Assembly: GCF_001050035.1 (NCBI RefSeq)
Contig: NZ_CVTA01000011.1
Location: 1 to 64,000, forward strand
From: Mycolicibacterium komanii
GTDB lineage: Bacteria; Actinomycetota; Actinomycetes; Mycobacteriales; Mycobacteriaceae
Length of the DNA: 64,000 bases
Reading direction: 5' to 3'
Shown one piece after another: positions 1-8,543 of this stretch (its first letter is position 1; every line of letters begins with the position of its first letter). Under the pieces are notes generated by a model. It searched no databases, was not told the origin of the DNA, and saw nothing but the letters and a program-made list of their open reading frames with translations. The translations under genes and the position numbers were made by a program.

Positions 1-77
1 ACAACTCGACCGACAACTCCGGTCAGGTCAACACCGACGTCGATGTGAGCACCACCGTCGACACCGGCCTGTTCTGA
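1..77 (+). CDS. iniB: C-terminal end of IniB (partial)
   Basis: The last 24 codons of a gene entering from the left are readable and end in TGA at 75-77. The tail is rich in Asn, Asp, Thr, Val and Gly and has no recognisable domain. The name rests on position: in mycobacteria the Gly/Ala-rich cell-wall-stress protein IniB is encoded directly upstream of iniA and iniC, both of which follow here on the same strand. IniBAC is induced by cell-wall inhibitors such as isoniazid and ethambutol (established knowledge). The promoter lies outside the window. Confidence 0.6.
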   Translation, partial: NSTDNSGQVNTDVDVSTTVDTGLF

Positions 78-94
78 GCCGAGCACACAACGCC

Positions 95-127
95 ACTGGC
101 GGGGATCAAACGACGATCCCCGCCAGT
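95..127 (+). terminator. Strong hairpin between iniB and iniA
   Basis: Two perfectly complementary 13-base arms (95-107, starting ACTGGCGG, and 115-127) flank a 7-base loop. The hairpin starts 18 bases after the iniB stop and ends 49 bases before the iniA ATG. No U-tract follows, which is usual for mycobacterial terminators. It could be a partial terminator, or a stem protecting the upstream iniB mRNA. Confidence 0.75.
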
Positions 128-175
128 CGGCACGTCTACCGTTGACTCACCGGCCCAACCGGATACGAGGACTTG

Positions 176-2062
176 ATGACGCAAGGCAACGATCGACAGA
201 CGACGCCGGCCAAACAGGCCACGCCGGACAGACAAACGAAGGTCATCGTCGAACTGATCGACCACACCAGCCGGATCGCCGACGCCAACGATCGCGGTGA
301 CCTGGTCGAGCGGCTGGCCAAGGCCAAGTCGCGCATCACCGATCCACAGATCCGCGTGGTGATCGCCGGTCAGCTCAAACAGGGCAAGAGCCAATTGTTG
401 AACTCGCTTCTGAACGTTCCCGTGTCGCGGGTGGGTGATGACGAGAGCACGGTGCTGCCGACCGTGGTGACGTATGGCGAGACCGCTGCCGCCAAGCTCA
501 TCGTGGCGCGCGGCGAAGGCGAGGAGCCCGACGCCGTCGAGATCCCGATGGCGGACATCAAGAACGATCTGCGACGCGCACCGCAGGCCAACGGACGCGA
601 GGTCATTCGCGTCGAGGTCACCGCCGCCAGCCCGCTGCTCAAGAACGGGCTCGCATTCGTCGACACCCCGGGCGTCGGCGGCCACGGTCAACCACATCTG
701 TCCGCGACGCTGGGCCTGCTACCCGACGCCGACGCGGTGCTGATGTGCAGCGACACCAGCCAAGAGTTCACCGAACCCGAGATGACGTTCATGCGGCAGG
801 CGTTCGAGATCTGCCCTGTCGCAACGATAATCGCCACGAAGACGGATCTGTATCCACACTGGCGCCAGATCGTCGAAGCCAACCAGGCGCACCTACAGCG
901 TGCGGGCGTGGACGTGCCGATGATCCCGGCCTCCTCGCTGCTGCGCACCCACGCCATCCAGCTCAACGACAAGGAGCTCAACGAGGAGTCGAACTTCCCG
1001 GCCATCGTGAGGTTCCTCAGCGAGCAGGTGCTGGCGCGGCAGAACGACCGAATCCGCGACCATGTCGTGAACGAGATCTATTCGGCAGCAGAACATTTGA
1101 CGCTCAAGGTCAAGGCCGAGCTGGCCGTGCTCAGCGACCCCGAGACCCGCGACCGCCTGAAAGAGGACCTGGAACGGCGCAAGCAGGAAGCCCAGGACGC
1201 GTTGCAGCAGACCGCGCTGTGGCAACAGGTGCTCAACGACGGAATCGCCGATCTGACCGCCGATGTCGACCACGATCTGCGCGGGCGGTTCCGCATCATC
1301 AGCCAGCACATCGAGAAGGTCATCGACAACTGCGACCCGACGCATCACTGGGCCGAGATCGGTGCCGAACTCGAGAACGCGGTCGCCACGGCCGTCGGCG
1401 ACAACTTCGTCTGGGCCTACCAACGGGCCGAGGCGCTGGCCGCCGAGGTGGCCCGCACGTTCGTCGAGGCCGGTCTCGACGCGGTCAACATGCCGCAACT
1501 CGATCCCAGCCGGATGGGCGCCAGCCTCGGGGAAATGAAATCGCTGGGCAAGCTGGAGGCCAAGCCGATCCGCGCCGGACGCAAGCTGACCATGGGCATG
1601 CAGGGGTCGTATGGCGGCGTGCTGATGTTCGGCATGATGACGTCGTTCGCGGGCCTGGGCATGTTCAACCCGATCTCCCTCGGGGCGGGTCTGCTGATGG
1701 GGCGTACAGCGTTCCGGGAGAACATGGAGAACCGGATGCTGCGGGTTCGCAACGAGGCCAAGACCAACACCCGCCGCTTCATCGACGACACCCAGTTCGC
1801 GGTCGGCAAGGAATCGCGGGACCGGCTCAAGGCGATTCAGCGGCAGCTGCGCGACCACTACCGCGGCATCGCCAACCAGACCTCTCGATCCCTGAACGAG
1901 TCGCTGCAGGCGACCATCGCCGCCGCACAGGTACAGGAGGCCGAACGCAACGGCCGGATCAAGGAACTCGAGCGTCAGCTCAACATCCTCAATCAGGTCA
2001 CCGAGCACGCGGTCAAACTGTTGCCCGCAGGCTCCGCGCCGCAACCCGTTGGGACCACATAG
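176..2062 (+). CDS. iniA: Dynamin-like GTPase IniA
   Basis: IniA is a bacterial dynamin-like GTPase that remodels membranes and is induced by cell-wall damage. The 628-residue product has a P-loop GQLKQGKS at about 65-72, a DTPG switch II motif near 162 and the base-recognition motif TKTD near 221. A long helical region follows. A Gly/Met/Leu-rich hydrophobic stretch at about 478-510 fits a membrane-inserting loop or paddle, and the C-terminal end looks coiled-coil. ATG 176 was chosen over TTG 173 because GAGGA at 167-171 is then spaced 4-5 bases away. The iniC gene follows 78 bases downstream, so co-transcription is likely. The family assignment is firm; the biochemical role is inferred from homologues. 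Confidence 0.93.
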   Translation: MTQGNDRQTTPAKQATPDRQTKVIVELIDHTSRIADANDRGDLVERLAKAKSRITDPQIRVVIAGQLKQGKSQLLNSLLNVPVSRVGDDESTVLPTVVTYGETAAAKLIVARGEGEEPDAVEIPMADIKNDLRRAPQANGREVIRVEVTAASPLLKNGLAFVDTPGVGGHGQPHLSATLGLLPDADAVLMCSDTSQEFTEPEMTFMRQAFEICPVATIIATKTDLYPHWRQIVEANQAHLQRAGVDVPMIPASSLLRTHAIQLNDKELNEESNFPAIVRFLSEQVLARQNDRIRDHVVNEIYSAAEHLTLKVKAELAVLSDPETRDRLKEDLERRKQEAQDALQQTALWQQVLNDGIADLTADVDHDLRGRFRIISQHIEKVIDNCDPTHHWAEIGAELENAVATAVGDNFVWAYQRAEALAAEVARTFVEAGLDAVNMPQLDPSRMGASLGEMKSLGKLEAKPIRAGRKLTMGMQGSYGGVLMFGMMTSFAGLGMFNPISLGAGLLMGRTAFRENMENRMLRVRNEAKTNTRRFIDDTQFAVGKESRDRLKAIQRQLRDHYRGIANQTSRSLNESLQATIAAAQVQEAERNGRIKELERQLNILNQVTEHAVKLLPAGSAPQPVGTT

Positions 2063-2140
2063 CGGCGTCGGTGCATAAGCTGGACTCTTGGCCATCACCG
2101 AACGGGGAGAGCAGCCAGGAGCATTGGTGGGTAGCGCGAA

Positions 2141-3634
2141 ATGAGCACGAGCGATCAGGTGCGCGCGATCCTGGGTGGAACCATCCAGGCCTACCAGTCC
2201 GACCCCGCGTATCGGCAGCGCCCCGACGTGCACCACGAACTCGAGCGCATCGGCGGTCGGCTCAACCAGCCGATCCGGATCGCGCTGGCCGGCACGCTCA
2301 AGGCCGGCAAGTCGACATTGGTGAATGCGCTTGTGGGCGAGGACATTGCGCCGACGGACGCCACGGAGGCCACCCGGATAGTGACGTGGTTCCGGCATGG
2401 ACCCACGCCGAAGGTGACCGCTAATCATCGCGGTGGCAGGCGATCCAACGTGCCGATCGGGCGCGACCCCAACGAGGGTGGGCTGACGTTCGACTTCGCC
2501 ACGCTCGACCCCGAGGACATCGTCGACCTCGATGTGGAGTGGCCGGCGGCCGAACTGATCGACACCACGATCATCGACACCCCCGGCACCTCGTCGCTGT
2601 CCCGGGACGTCTCGCAGCGCACCCTGCGGCTGCTCGTGCCCGAGGACGGGGTGCCGCGCGTCGACGCGGTGGTCTTCCTGTTGCGGACGCTGAACGCCGC
2701 CGATATCGCGCTGCTCAAGCAGATCGGTGAACTGGTCGGCGGGTCGGCGGGCGCGTTGGGCGTGATCGGCGTGGCCTCGCGCGCGGACGAGATCGGTGCC
2801 GGGCGCATCGATGCGATGTTGTCGGCCAAGGACGTCGCGACGCGCTTCACCGCTGAGATGGAGCGCACCGGAACGTGTCAGGCCGTAGTGCCGGTGTCCG
2901 GATTGCTGGCATTGACGGCACGAACGTTGCGGCAGAGCGAGTTCGTCGCGTTGGAGAAGCTCGCCGGGGTGGACGCGGCCGAGCTGACGAAGGCGATGTT
3001 GTCGGTCGACCGCTTCGTCCGCGAGGACAGCTCGCTGCCCGTCGACGCCGCGACCAGGGCGGCGCTGCTGGACCGGTTCGGCATGTTCGGGATCCGGATC
3101 TCGATCGCGGTGCTGCGCGCCGGCGTCAGCGATTCGGTGGCGCTGGCCGACGAGTTGTTGGAACGCAGCGGGCTGGTGGCGCTGCGGGAGGTCATCGATC
3201 AGCAGTTCGCGCAGCGGTCGGATCTGCTCAAGGCGCACACCGCGTTGTTGTCGCTTCGGCAGTTCGTGCAGACCAACCCGATCTACGCCACCCCGTATAT
3301 CCTCGCCGACATCGACCCGCTGCTCGCCGATACGCACGCGTTCGAGGAGTTGCGGCTGTTGAGCCAGTTACGTTCGCGACCAACGACTTTGAACGACGAC
3401 GAGATGGCGTCGCTGCGCCGGATCATCGGGGGTTCGGGTACCGACGCGGCCAGCAGGCTGGGTCTGCAACCGGACAACCCGTACGACGGGCCGCGCGCGG
3501 CGTTCGCGGCAGCACAGCGCTGGCGCAGGCGCGCCGAACATCCGCTGAACGACCCGTTCACCACCCGGGCCTGCCGGGCGGCGGTGCGCAGTGCCGAGGC
3601 GTTGGTGGCGGAGTACGCGGCGCGCGGCCGCTGA
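2141..3634 (+). CDS. iniC: Dynamin-like GTPase IniC
   Basis: This is the second GTPase of the isoniazid-inducible locus, 497 residues. It has a P-loop GTLKAGKST at about 50-58 and DTPG near 146, followed by a mostly helical C-terminal half. It lacks the long hydrophobic stretch seen in IniA. It starts with ATG in the same direction as iniA and presumably shares its transcript. The IniA and IniC homologues probably act together at the cytoplasmic membrane during envelope stress, but the division of labour is not visible from sequence. Its stop lies 4 bases from the stop of a convergent gene at 3639. Confidence 0.92.
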   Translation: MSTSDQVRAILGGTIQAYQSDPAYRQRPDVHHELERIGGRLNQPIRIALAGTLKAGKSTLVNALVGEDIAPTDATEATRIVTWFRHGPTPKVTANHRGGRRSNVPIGRDPNEGGLTFDFATLDPEDIVDLDVEWPAAELIDTTIIDTPGTSSLSRDVSQRTLRLLVPEDGVPRVDAVVFLLRTLNAADIALLKQIGELVGGSAGALGVIGVASRADEIGAGRIDAMLSAKDVATRFTAEMERTGTCQAVVPVSGLLALTARTLRQSEFVALEKLAGVDAAELTKAMLSVDRFVREDSSLPVDAATRAALLDRFGMFGIRISIAVLRAGVSDSVALADELLERSGLVALREVIDQQFAQRSDLLKAHTALLSLRQFVQTNPIYATPYILADIDPLLADTHAFEELRLLSQLRSRPTTLNDDEMASLRRIIGGSGTDAASRLGLQPDNPYDGPRAAFAAAQRWRRRAEHPLNDPFTTRACRAAVRSAEALVAEYAARGR

Positions 3635-3638
3635 GCGG

Positions 3639-4106
3639 CTAGGGGGTCGGCGACTCCGTCACCGTCTCGGTCACCGTTTCGGTGCTGGTTTCGGTGCTGA
3701 TGCTCGTGGTCGGCGGGGTGGTTGTCGTGGTTGTCGTCGTTGTGGTCGTCGGCTCGGTGGTCGTCGTGGTGGTCTCCGGCGGCGCGGTGATGGTCTCCGT
3801 CACAGTCTGCGGGGACACCGAGGTGGTGGGGACGACGGAGCGCGAGGTCGTGGTCAACGGCGTCAGCGACGTGCGTTCGCTCGTCGAGTCGTCACCGCTG
3901 ATCAAGCTGGCGAGCAGCCACACGATGAGGGCGACGAGCAGGGCGCCGATCGCGCCGAAGGCGACCAGCGCCGCCGGCTTGCGGTACCACGGTTGCGGCT
4001 CCTCGGGCGGCACACCGGGACCCCCGTCGCCGTAATTGAGGTAGGCCGTGGGTTCGTTGTCGGGGTTGTTCGGGTCGTCCGGAGGTCCGTATCGCGCCAC
4101 GGCCAT
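3639..4106 (-). CDS. Thr-rich single-pass membrane protein
   Basis: Product of 155 residues, no named family recognised. The first ~45 residues are polar and Pro/Gly-rich, ending in a PQPWYRKP motif. One transmembrane helix follows (about 46-70). The rest is an external tail dominated by Thr, with runs of up to eleven consecutive Thr plus Ser, Val, Glu and Pro. This resembles the O-mannosylated Thr/Pro-rich tails of mycobacterial surface proteins (inference). The next gene upstream at 4120 has the same architecture, 13 bases away, so the two are probably one unit. The low-complexity tail makes similarity searches unreliable. Confidence 0.75.
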   Translation of the reverse strand: MAVARYGPPDDPNNPDNEPTAYLNYGDGGPGVPPEEPQPWYRKPAALVAFGAIGALLVALIVWLLASLISGDDSTSERTSLTPLTTTSRSVVPTTSVSPQTVTETITAPPETTTTTTEPTTTTTTTTTTTPPTTSISTETSTETVTETVTESPTP

Positions 4107-4119
4107 CGATAGTAGGCGC

Positions 4120-4611
4120 TCAGGGGTACGGATTGAGCGTGCGCGTCACATTCGTCCGGGGTCGGCGCGTCGTGCGGGTCGTCGTGGGCTCTTCGGCCTC
4201 GCCGGCCTCACTGCTGGGCGGTGTCCGGCTGGTTGTCGTCGTGGTGCTGGATGTGGTCTCGGTGACCGACGTCGTTTCACTGCCCGAGGTCGTCGACTCC
4301 GACGGCAGCGGGTCGTTGATCTCGGTGGTCTGCGGTGGGCTGGTGCTCGTAATGGTCCCTGTCGTCAGGGCGGCGGAGGGACCCGTCGGGGTCTCGGTCG
4401 CCGTGAACGTCGGCTCGACGAAATCGACCGGCGCCGGCGACGGATTGTTGAATCGCCCGGCGAAGAAAGAGATCGCGAACACGAGGATTCCGATTGCGGC
4501 CACGCCGAGGAGGCTCGCGCCGACGACCTCGGGGGTGCGGTTGTACCAGGGCTGCGGCGGCGGGTCTCCACCGCCGCGGTGATCGTTGCCGTTGCCGCCG
4601 GGCACGGCCAC
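4120..4611 (-). CDS. Ser/Thr-rich single-pass membrane protein, paralogue of its neighbour
   Basis: Product of 163 residues from a GTG start. It has a short Gly/Pro-rich cytoplasmic part with PQPWYNRTP, one transmembrane helix at about 30-52, and a long Ser/Thr/Pro-rich exterior ending in an Arg-containing tail. Domain order, the PQPWY motif and the Thr-rich tail match the gene at 3639-4106, which suggests tandem duplication followed by divergence. Function is unknown. A surface-exposed, possibly glycosylated protein is the most that can be inferred. Confidence 0.72.
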   Translation of the reverse strand: MAVPGGNGNDHRGGGDPPPQPWYNRTPEVVGASLLGVAAIGILVFAISFFAGRFNNPSPAPVDFVEPTFTATETPTGPSAALTTGTITSTSPPQTTEINDPLPSESTTSGSETTSVTETTSSTTTTTSRTPPSSEAGEAEEPTTTRTTRRPRTNVTRTLNPYP

Positions 4612-4644
4612 TGATCGTAGGGCCGGTGGCCCGGGCGCGCCTGT

Positions 4645-5589
4645 TCAGCGCAGCTGCGGCAGCACCTCGCGCGCGAAGAACTCCAGGTGCTCCAGGTCCG
4701 ACATGTCGAGAACCTGCAGGTATACGCGCTGCACACCGGTCCGCAGGAATGGCCCCAGCTTGTCGACGATCTCGGCGGGCGTGCCCACCGTGGGGGAGTT
4801 GCTGCGGAGTTCGTCGACCTCGCGCCCGATCGCCGCCGCCCGGCGGGCGATCTCGTCTTCGTCGCGGCCCGCGCACAGCACGAACGCCGCGGAGTACGTC
4901 ATCGAGTCGGCGGATCGGCCGGCGTCGGCGACGGCCGCGGCAACCCGCTCGAACTGGGTTTTGACCGTTTCCAGCGGTACGAATGGCACGTTGAACTCGG
5001 AGGCGAATCTCGCCGCGAGCGCCGGCGTCCGCTTGGCGCCCTGGCCGCCGATGATGACCGGCGGGTGCGGCGACTGTGCGGGCTTGGGCAGGCCGGGGGA
5101 GTCGACGATCGCGTAGTGCTGACCCGAGTAGTCGAACGTCTCACCCTGCGGCGTCGTCCACAGTCCCGTGATGATGTCGAGCTGTTCGCTGAGCCGGTCG
5201 AAGCGTTCCCCAAGCGGCGGGAACGGGATCGCGTACGCCTGGTGCTCGGCTTCGAACCAGCCCGCGCCGATGCCGAATTCCACTCGGCCGCCGCTCATCT
5301 CGTCGACTTGGGCAACGGAGATCGCCAACGGCCCCGGGTACCGGAAGGTCGCCGACGTCACCATCGTGCCGAGGCGGATCGTCGTCGTCTCGCGCGCGAT
5401 GCCGGCCAGGGTGACCCAGGAGTCGGTCGGGCCCGGTTGCCCGTCGCCACTCATCGCCAAGTAGTGATCGGAGCGGAAGAACGCGGAGTAGCCCAGCTTC
5501 TCTGCGGTCTGCGCGACGGCGAGTTGATCGGCGTACGACGCGCCCTGCTGCGGTTCGACAAAGACCCGGAAATCCACCGATGAGCTCAC
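4645..5589 (-). CDS. LLM class F420-dependent oxidoreductase (TIGR03560-like)
   Basis: A 314-residue TIM-barrel protein of the luciferase-like monooxygenase superfamily. It has the N-terminal FRVFVEPQQG strand, RSDHY after the second strand, the GRVEFGIGAGW motif, and PPVIIGGQGAKRTP in the second half, where the cofactor phosphate is usually bound. Mycobacterial members of this subgroup generally use deazaflavin F420 rather than FMN (family knowledge). The substrate is unknown. The start is a GTG at 5589; no strong ribosome site was needed to decide it. It is followed by the Ser/Thr-rich gene pair on the same strand. Confidence 0.85.
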   Translation of the reverse strand: MSSSVDFRVFVEPQQGASYADQLAVAQTAEKLGYSAFFRSDHYLAMSGDGQPGPTDSWVTLAGIARETTTIRLGTMVTSATFRYPGPLAISVAQVDEMSGGRVEFGIGAGWFEAEHQAYAIPFPPLGERFDRLSEQLDIITGLWTTPQGETFDYSGQHYAIVDSPGLPKPAQSPHPPVIIGGQGAKRTPALAARFASEFNVPFVPLETVKTQFERVAAAVADAGRSADSMTYSAAFVLCAGRDEDEIARRAAAIGREVDELRSNSPTVGTPAEIVDKLGPFLRTGVQRVYLQVLDMSDLEHLEFFAREVLPQLR

Positions 5590-5599
5590 GGCAGCCAGC

Positions 5600-6886
5600 T
5601 TAGGCGGCGTGCAGGTTGGTCAGCGTGACGCCGATGCGTGCTTCGATTTCGCTCCAGTGAACCACCGAGGGGCCGGGTAGCCGTGGGGCGGCCGAGTGGT
5701 AATCCGCGCCGGTTGGAGTGGTGAACTCGGCGTGGTGGGTACCGTCGATCTCGCAGGTCTGCACCTGCCAGCCCGGAGTCTCCTTGACGTAGTTGCACCG
5801 CTCGCACAGGCCTAGCCCGTTGACCAGATGCGTTGGGCCACCACGATGTGCGGGCACCGCGTGATCGCGATGACGGATCGGCGCATCACAGTAGGGCGTG
5901 CGACATCGTTGGTCGCGCAATCCGATGAAGCGGGCCATCGCCCGGGGGAAGCGCCGCGAGCGCGACTCCATCGCTACCAGCGCCCCCGAGTCCGGACGCC
6001 TGTACAGGCGCCGCAGTGTCGCCCGTGACCGCTTGTCCAAGGCCGCTTTCTGGACAAGCGTGCGCGCCACCGCGGCTGGTATCGGACCGTAACCGTCGAC
6101 GAGCGCGGGACTGGTGTCTTCGCCCACCAACGTCTCATCCGACATCACCAGGTTCACGGCGATCGGTTCGGGCACCTCGGCCGGCCGCCCGGTGACCCGC
6201 TCCACCAAGGTGTCGGCCATCACCTGACCGCGTCCCCGGTCATCGAAGGTCGTGTCGGAAGCACGCTTGAGCGCGGCGTAGACGGACACTCCCTGTCGCA
6301 TGGGCAGCAGCGCGGTCACGTAGGCCATGGTGTCGGGCGCGGGCCGGATGGTCACGGTGCGATCGGTCTCGGCTCTCGCGGCGCGCTCGACGAACGCCTG
6401 AGGATCGAGCCGGTAGGCGATGGCTCTGGCATCGGCGGCGATCCTTGCGTCGCCCTTGCCCTCCAAAGTCTTGACATTCGAGCACATCTCGCCATCCAGC
6501 GCGCGGCGGTCCTCCACGCTCAGACAGGCGGACTCGCGCACGATCAAGGTGGCCCGCCACTCCGACAGGACTCCGCCCTCCAACGCCGCAAGCGTGTGGG
6601 GCATTTCGTCGACCAACGCCTTGGCGAACCCGAGGTGGCGACCACCTTGCGACGGCGAGACGCGCCGCGCCAAGGCGATCTCGCTGGAAACCCCGCGACC
6701 CCGCTTGGCCGCGGGCACGCCGGCGGCGGCCTCACTGGCGCGCCGTGAAGCGTCTAGCAGTGCCGAAGCTCGGGCCTGCCCTGCCGCGGCGGCCGACTTC
6801 ACCCGCTCCAACCAGGCGATCTGCTCGACCAGAGCACCCTCGTCCACGTGCGGGTCCACCGCCGCCAGCTGCGTGGGATCGAACAT
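5600..6886 (-). CDS. DUF222 / HNH endonuclease (13E12-type), SOS-boxed
   Basis: A 428-residue protein of the DUF222-HNH family, abundant in mycobacteria and related to the M. tuberculosis 13E12 repeat proteins. The DUF222 helical region fills roughly the first 300 residues. The HNH nuclease motif follows near 330-385, with CRTPYC, HRDHAVPAHRGG, N and CERCNYVKE in the expected order. ATG 6886 is preferred to GTG 6916: a TAGTGT -10-like hexamer lies 7 bases upstream, which fits a leaderless mRNA, and an exact LexA box (6879-6894) overlaps the ATG. M. tuberculosis 13E12 genes are known to be LexA-controlled and damage-inducible. The biological target is unknown. Confidence 0.85.
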   Translation of the reverse strand: MFDPTQLAAVDPHVDEGALVEQIAWLERVKSAAAAGQARASALLDASRRASEAAAGVPAAKRGRGVSSEIALARRVSPSQGGRHLGFAKALVDEMPHTLAALEGGVLSEWRATLIVRESACLSVEDRRALDGEMCSNVKTLEGKGDARIAADARAIAYRLDPQAFVERAARAETDRTVTIRPAPDTMAYVTALLPMRQGVSVYAALKRASDTTFDDRGRGQVMADTLVERVTGRPAEVPEPIAVNLVMSDETLVGEDTSPALVDGYGPIPAAVARTLVQKAALDKRSRATLRRLYRRPDSGALVAMESRSRRFPRAMARFIGLRDQRCRTPYCDAPIRHRDHAVPAHRGGPTHLVNGLGLCERCNYVKETPGWQVQTCEIDGTHHAEFTTPTGADYHSAAPRLPGPSVVHWSEIEARIGVTLTNLHAA

Positions 6887-6894
6887 GTGTTCGA
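6879..6894. promoter_or_regulatory. LexA (SOS) box over the HNH gene start
   Basis: TCGAACATGTGTTCGA matches the mycobacterial LexA consensus TCGAAC-N4-GTTCGA in every fixed position. It covers the ATG of the DUF222/HNH gene and sits just downstream of its putative TAGTGT -10 element, so LexA bound here should block transcription start. Confidence 0.9.
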
Positions 6895-6933
6895 CACTAT
6901 CACGCAGCTGCGACACGCGGACTGAAACTGCGG

Positions 6934-7557
6934 CTACAGCCCGCGCCGGTTCTCGCGTACCGCGTCAGCGACGTGCGCGTCGCCCTCGAACTCGATGCGG
7001 ACTTCGTCGCGGCCGGACACGAACAACAGCAATTCCTGCGGCTCGCCGATGACGGTCAGTGGCTGACCCTTTCCGACGGTGGCGACCGTCTTGCCCTGCG
7101 GAGTCTTCAGGGTCATCCGGGCGGGCGCTTTCGCCAGCGTCATCCGGGCCATCAGCGGCAGCGACCGGGTCAGCGCTGTGACCATGTCGTCGTCGAGGGG
7201 CCTCGGCTCCCAACCAGATTGGGCGCGGCGGACGTCCTCGTGGTGGATGTACATCTCGCCCATGTTGGCCACCGGGTCCAGCAGCTTGAACGGCGAATAC
7301 AGTGGCGGGCCGGACGCCACCTTGTCGAGCAGTTCCTCCCACTCGGAGCCCTGGGCCGTCTGTCGCTGGACCCTGTCGGTGTAACCGGCGAGCGCCGGGA
7401 CCATGATGCCCGGCGTGGCATCTAGCCTGCGTTCGCGCACCACGAGGTGCGCCGCGAGATCACGGGTCGTCCAGTCCCCGCACAGCGTGGGCGCCTCGGG
7501 TCCCACCTCGCGCATGGTCTCGACGAGCGCGGCGCGTTCCCGTTTTGCGGCGGTCAT
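6934..7557 (-). CDS. TIGR03085 family, mycothiol-dependent maleylpyruvate isomerase-like (DinB) protein
   Basis: A 207-residue protein. The N-terminal part, about 1-90, matches the DinB/maleylpyruvate isomerase fold, with the hallmark TLCGDWTTRDLAAHLVVRER. The later MYIHHEDVRRAQ segment supplies the metal-ligand histidines of this family. The C-terminal part is a small beta-rich domain seen in TIGR03085 proteins. Such proteins may carry out thiol-dependent reactions with mycothiol, but no substrate can be inferred. It is transcribed away from the HNH gene in the same direction with a short gap. Confidence 0.82.
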   Translation of the reverse strand: MTAAKRERAALVETMREVGPEAPTLCGDWTTRDLAAHLVVRERRLDATPGIMVPALAGYTDRVQRQTAQGSEWEELLDKVASGPPLYSPFKLLDPVANMGEMYIHHEDVRRAQSGWEPRPLDDDMVTALTRSLPLMARMTLAKAPARMTLKTPQGKTVATVGKGQPLTVIGEPQELLLFVSGRDEVRIEFEGDAHVADAVRENRRGL

Positions 7558-7583
7558 CCCTTTACCTTAAGGACGGCCGCTCC

Positions 7584-8060
7584 TCACACACCCCACTTGA
7601 CCATCTCGCGGTCGGGATGAGCCTCGTGCCACGCGGCGATCGCGGCGTCCCAGTCCTCGCCGTCCAATTCCGTGAGCGATGCGGGGAAGATGCCATCCTC
7701 TTCCTTGCGGGTGTGCTCCCAGAGGTCCTCGACGGCTATGCGCACAGCCCGCTGATCGGCCTCCTTGGCCAGATCCACCGAGGCGAGAAGCTCGGCGAGT
7801 TCGCGGTGCTCACGGATCAGAGGCTCGATGTGTTCGGCGAACAACTCCTCGCGCAGGAGCACCTTGAACAGGCCCTCCTCCTCGCCGCGCCAGTGGGACT
7901 CCAGCTCCTCGGCCATCTCGGCCAGCAGGCGCCGTGCGGTGTCGAGGTCGCCGCGGTCGAGGCGCCGGACGGCCTCGCCGCCCAGGTTGAGGACGTGGGC
8001 GTGTTCGGCGATGTAGTCGCGGATCAGCGGTAGGTCACGGCACCCGCAGTACTGGCACAT
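7584..8060 (-). CDS. Hemerythrin HHE domain protein
   Basis: A 158-residue four-helix protein with hemerythrin-like iron ligands spread over the chain: IAEHAHVL, ESHWRGEEEGLF, IREHRELAELL and EHTRKEEDGIF. It begins with an unusual Cys cluster, MCQYCGC, that could bind metal or take part in redox sensing. Hemerythrin-like proteins bind a di-iron centre and O2 or NO, and in mycobacteria some affect oxidative or nitrosative stress responses (family knowledge). It lies 27 bases upstream of the TIGR03085 gene on the same strand, suggesting a small unit. Confidence 0.85.
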   Translation of the reverse strand: MCQYCGCRDLPLIRDYIAEHAHVLNLGGEAVRRLDRGDLDTARRLLAEMAEELESHWRGEEEGLFKVLLREELFAEHIEPLIREHRELAELLASVDLAKEADQRAVRIAVEDLWEHTRKEEDGIFPASLTELDGEDWDAAIAAWHEAHPDREMVKWGV

Positions 8061-8072
8061 CGCTTTCGGGCC

Positions 8073-8421
8073 TCAGGTGTAGACGACATGGACGCGTTCG
8101 ATGCGCCCCTCGAACGGGAACGGGGCGCGCTCGCGGTAGTCGAGCGAAACCGGTGAGCCGAGGCAGGTGCCGATGTCGAGGCAGTCGTTGGCGGTGAACA
8201 ACAACGGCGCGCTCACCGGAACCCAGCCCATCTCAACGGTTTTCCCTCCGGCAACGAGCGTGATGTCCAATGGTCCGGCGGGTCGCTGTTCGGCGTAGCG
8301 GGTTTGAACCGAGATGGTGGTGCGTCCCGGCGGTGCTGGCCGACGGCGTGGGTGCGAACGGTAGCGTCTCGCCGCCCGGCAGTTTCGCAGCGACCACACC
8401 CGTATCTGTGCCGTCGGACAT
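8073..8421 (-). pseudogene. Internally deleted arylsulfatase remnant
   Basis: The segment starts with an ATG at 8421 behind an AAAGGA ribosome site and encodes an arylsulfatase-like N-terminus (VVAAKLPGGETLPFAPTPS). After about 30 codons the frame becomes meaningless. From about 8330 a different frame reads to the TGA at 8073 and encodes a typical sulfatase C-terminus, with VPVSAPLLFTANDCLD, GSPVSLDYRERAPFPFEG and a final RVHVVY. The roughly 600-700 residues carrying the formylglycine site and metal ligands are missing. The simplest reading is one large deletion that also shifted the frame. The product should be non-functional. Confidence 0.7.
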
Positions 8422-8543
8422 CGCGGGGTCCTTTCGCCGGCCCGTCCCACGCTCACCCTAGAGATTGCGGCCCGCGCCCATGCCGGAAAAGGATCGTGTT
8501 CCGGCCGGTGGACTGCCTGTTGCTGCCGACATCGAGAGCCCTC

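Noticed and set aside
893..3337. 814-codon open frame on the minus strand across iniA and iniC
   Set aside because: It is antisense to two well-supported GTPase genes, reads as repetitive Arg/Gly/His/Asp sequence without any motif, and is a by-product of high GC content.
3714..3810. GT-rich stretch as a possible repeat or phase-variable tract
   Set aside because: It is the antisense of the Thr-codon run (ACC/ACG/ACA mixture), not a uniform repeat, so slippage is unlikely.
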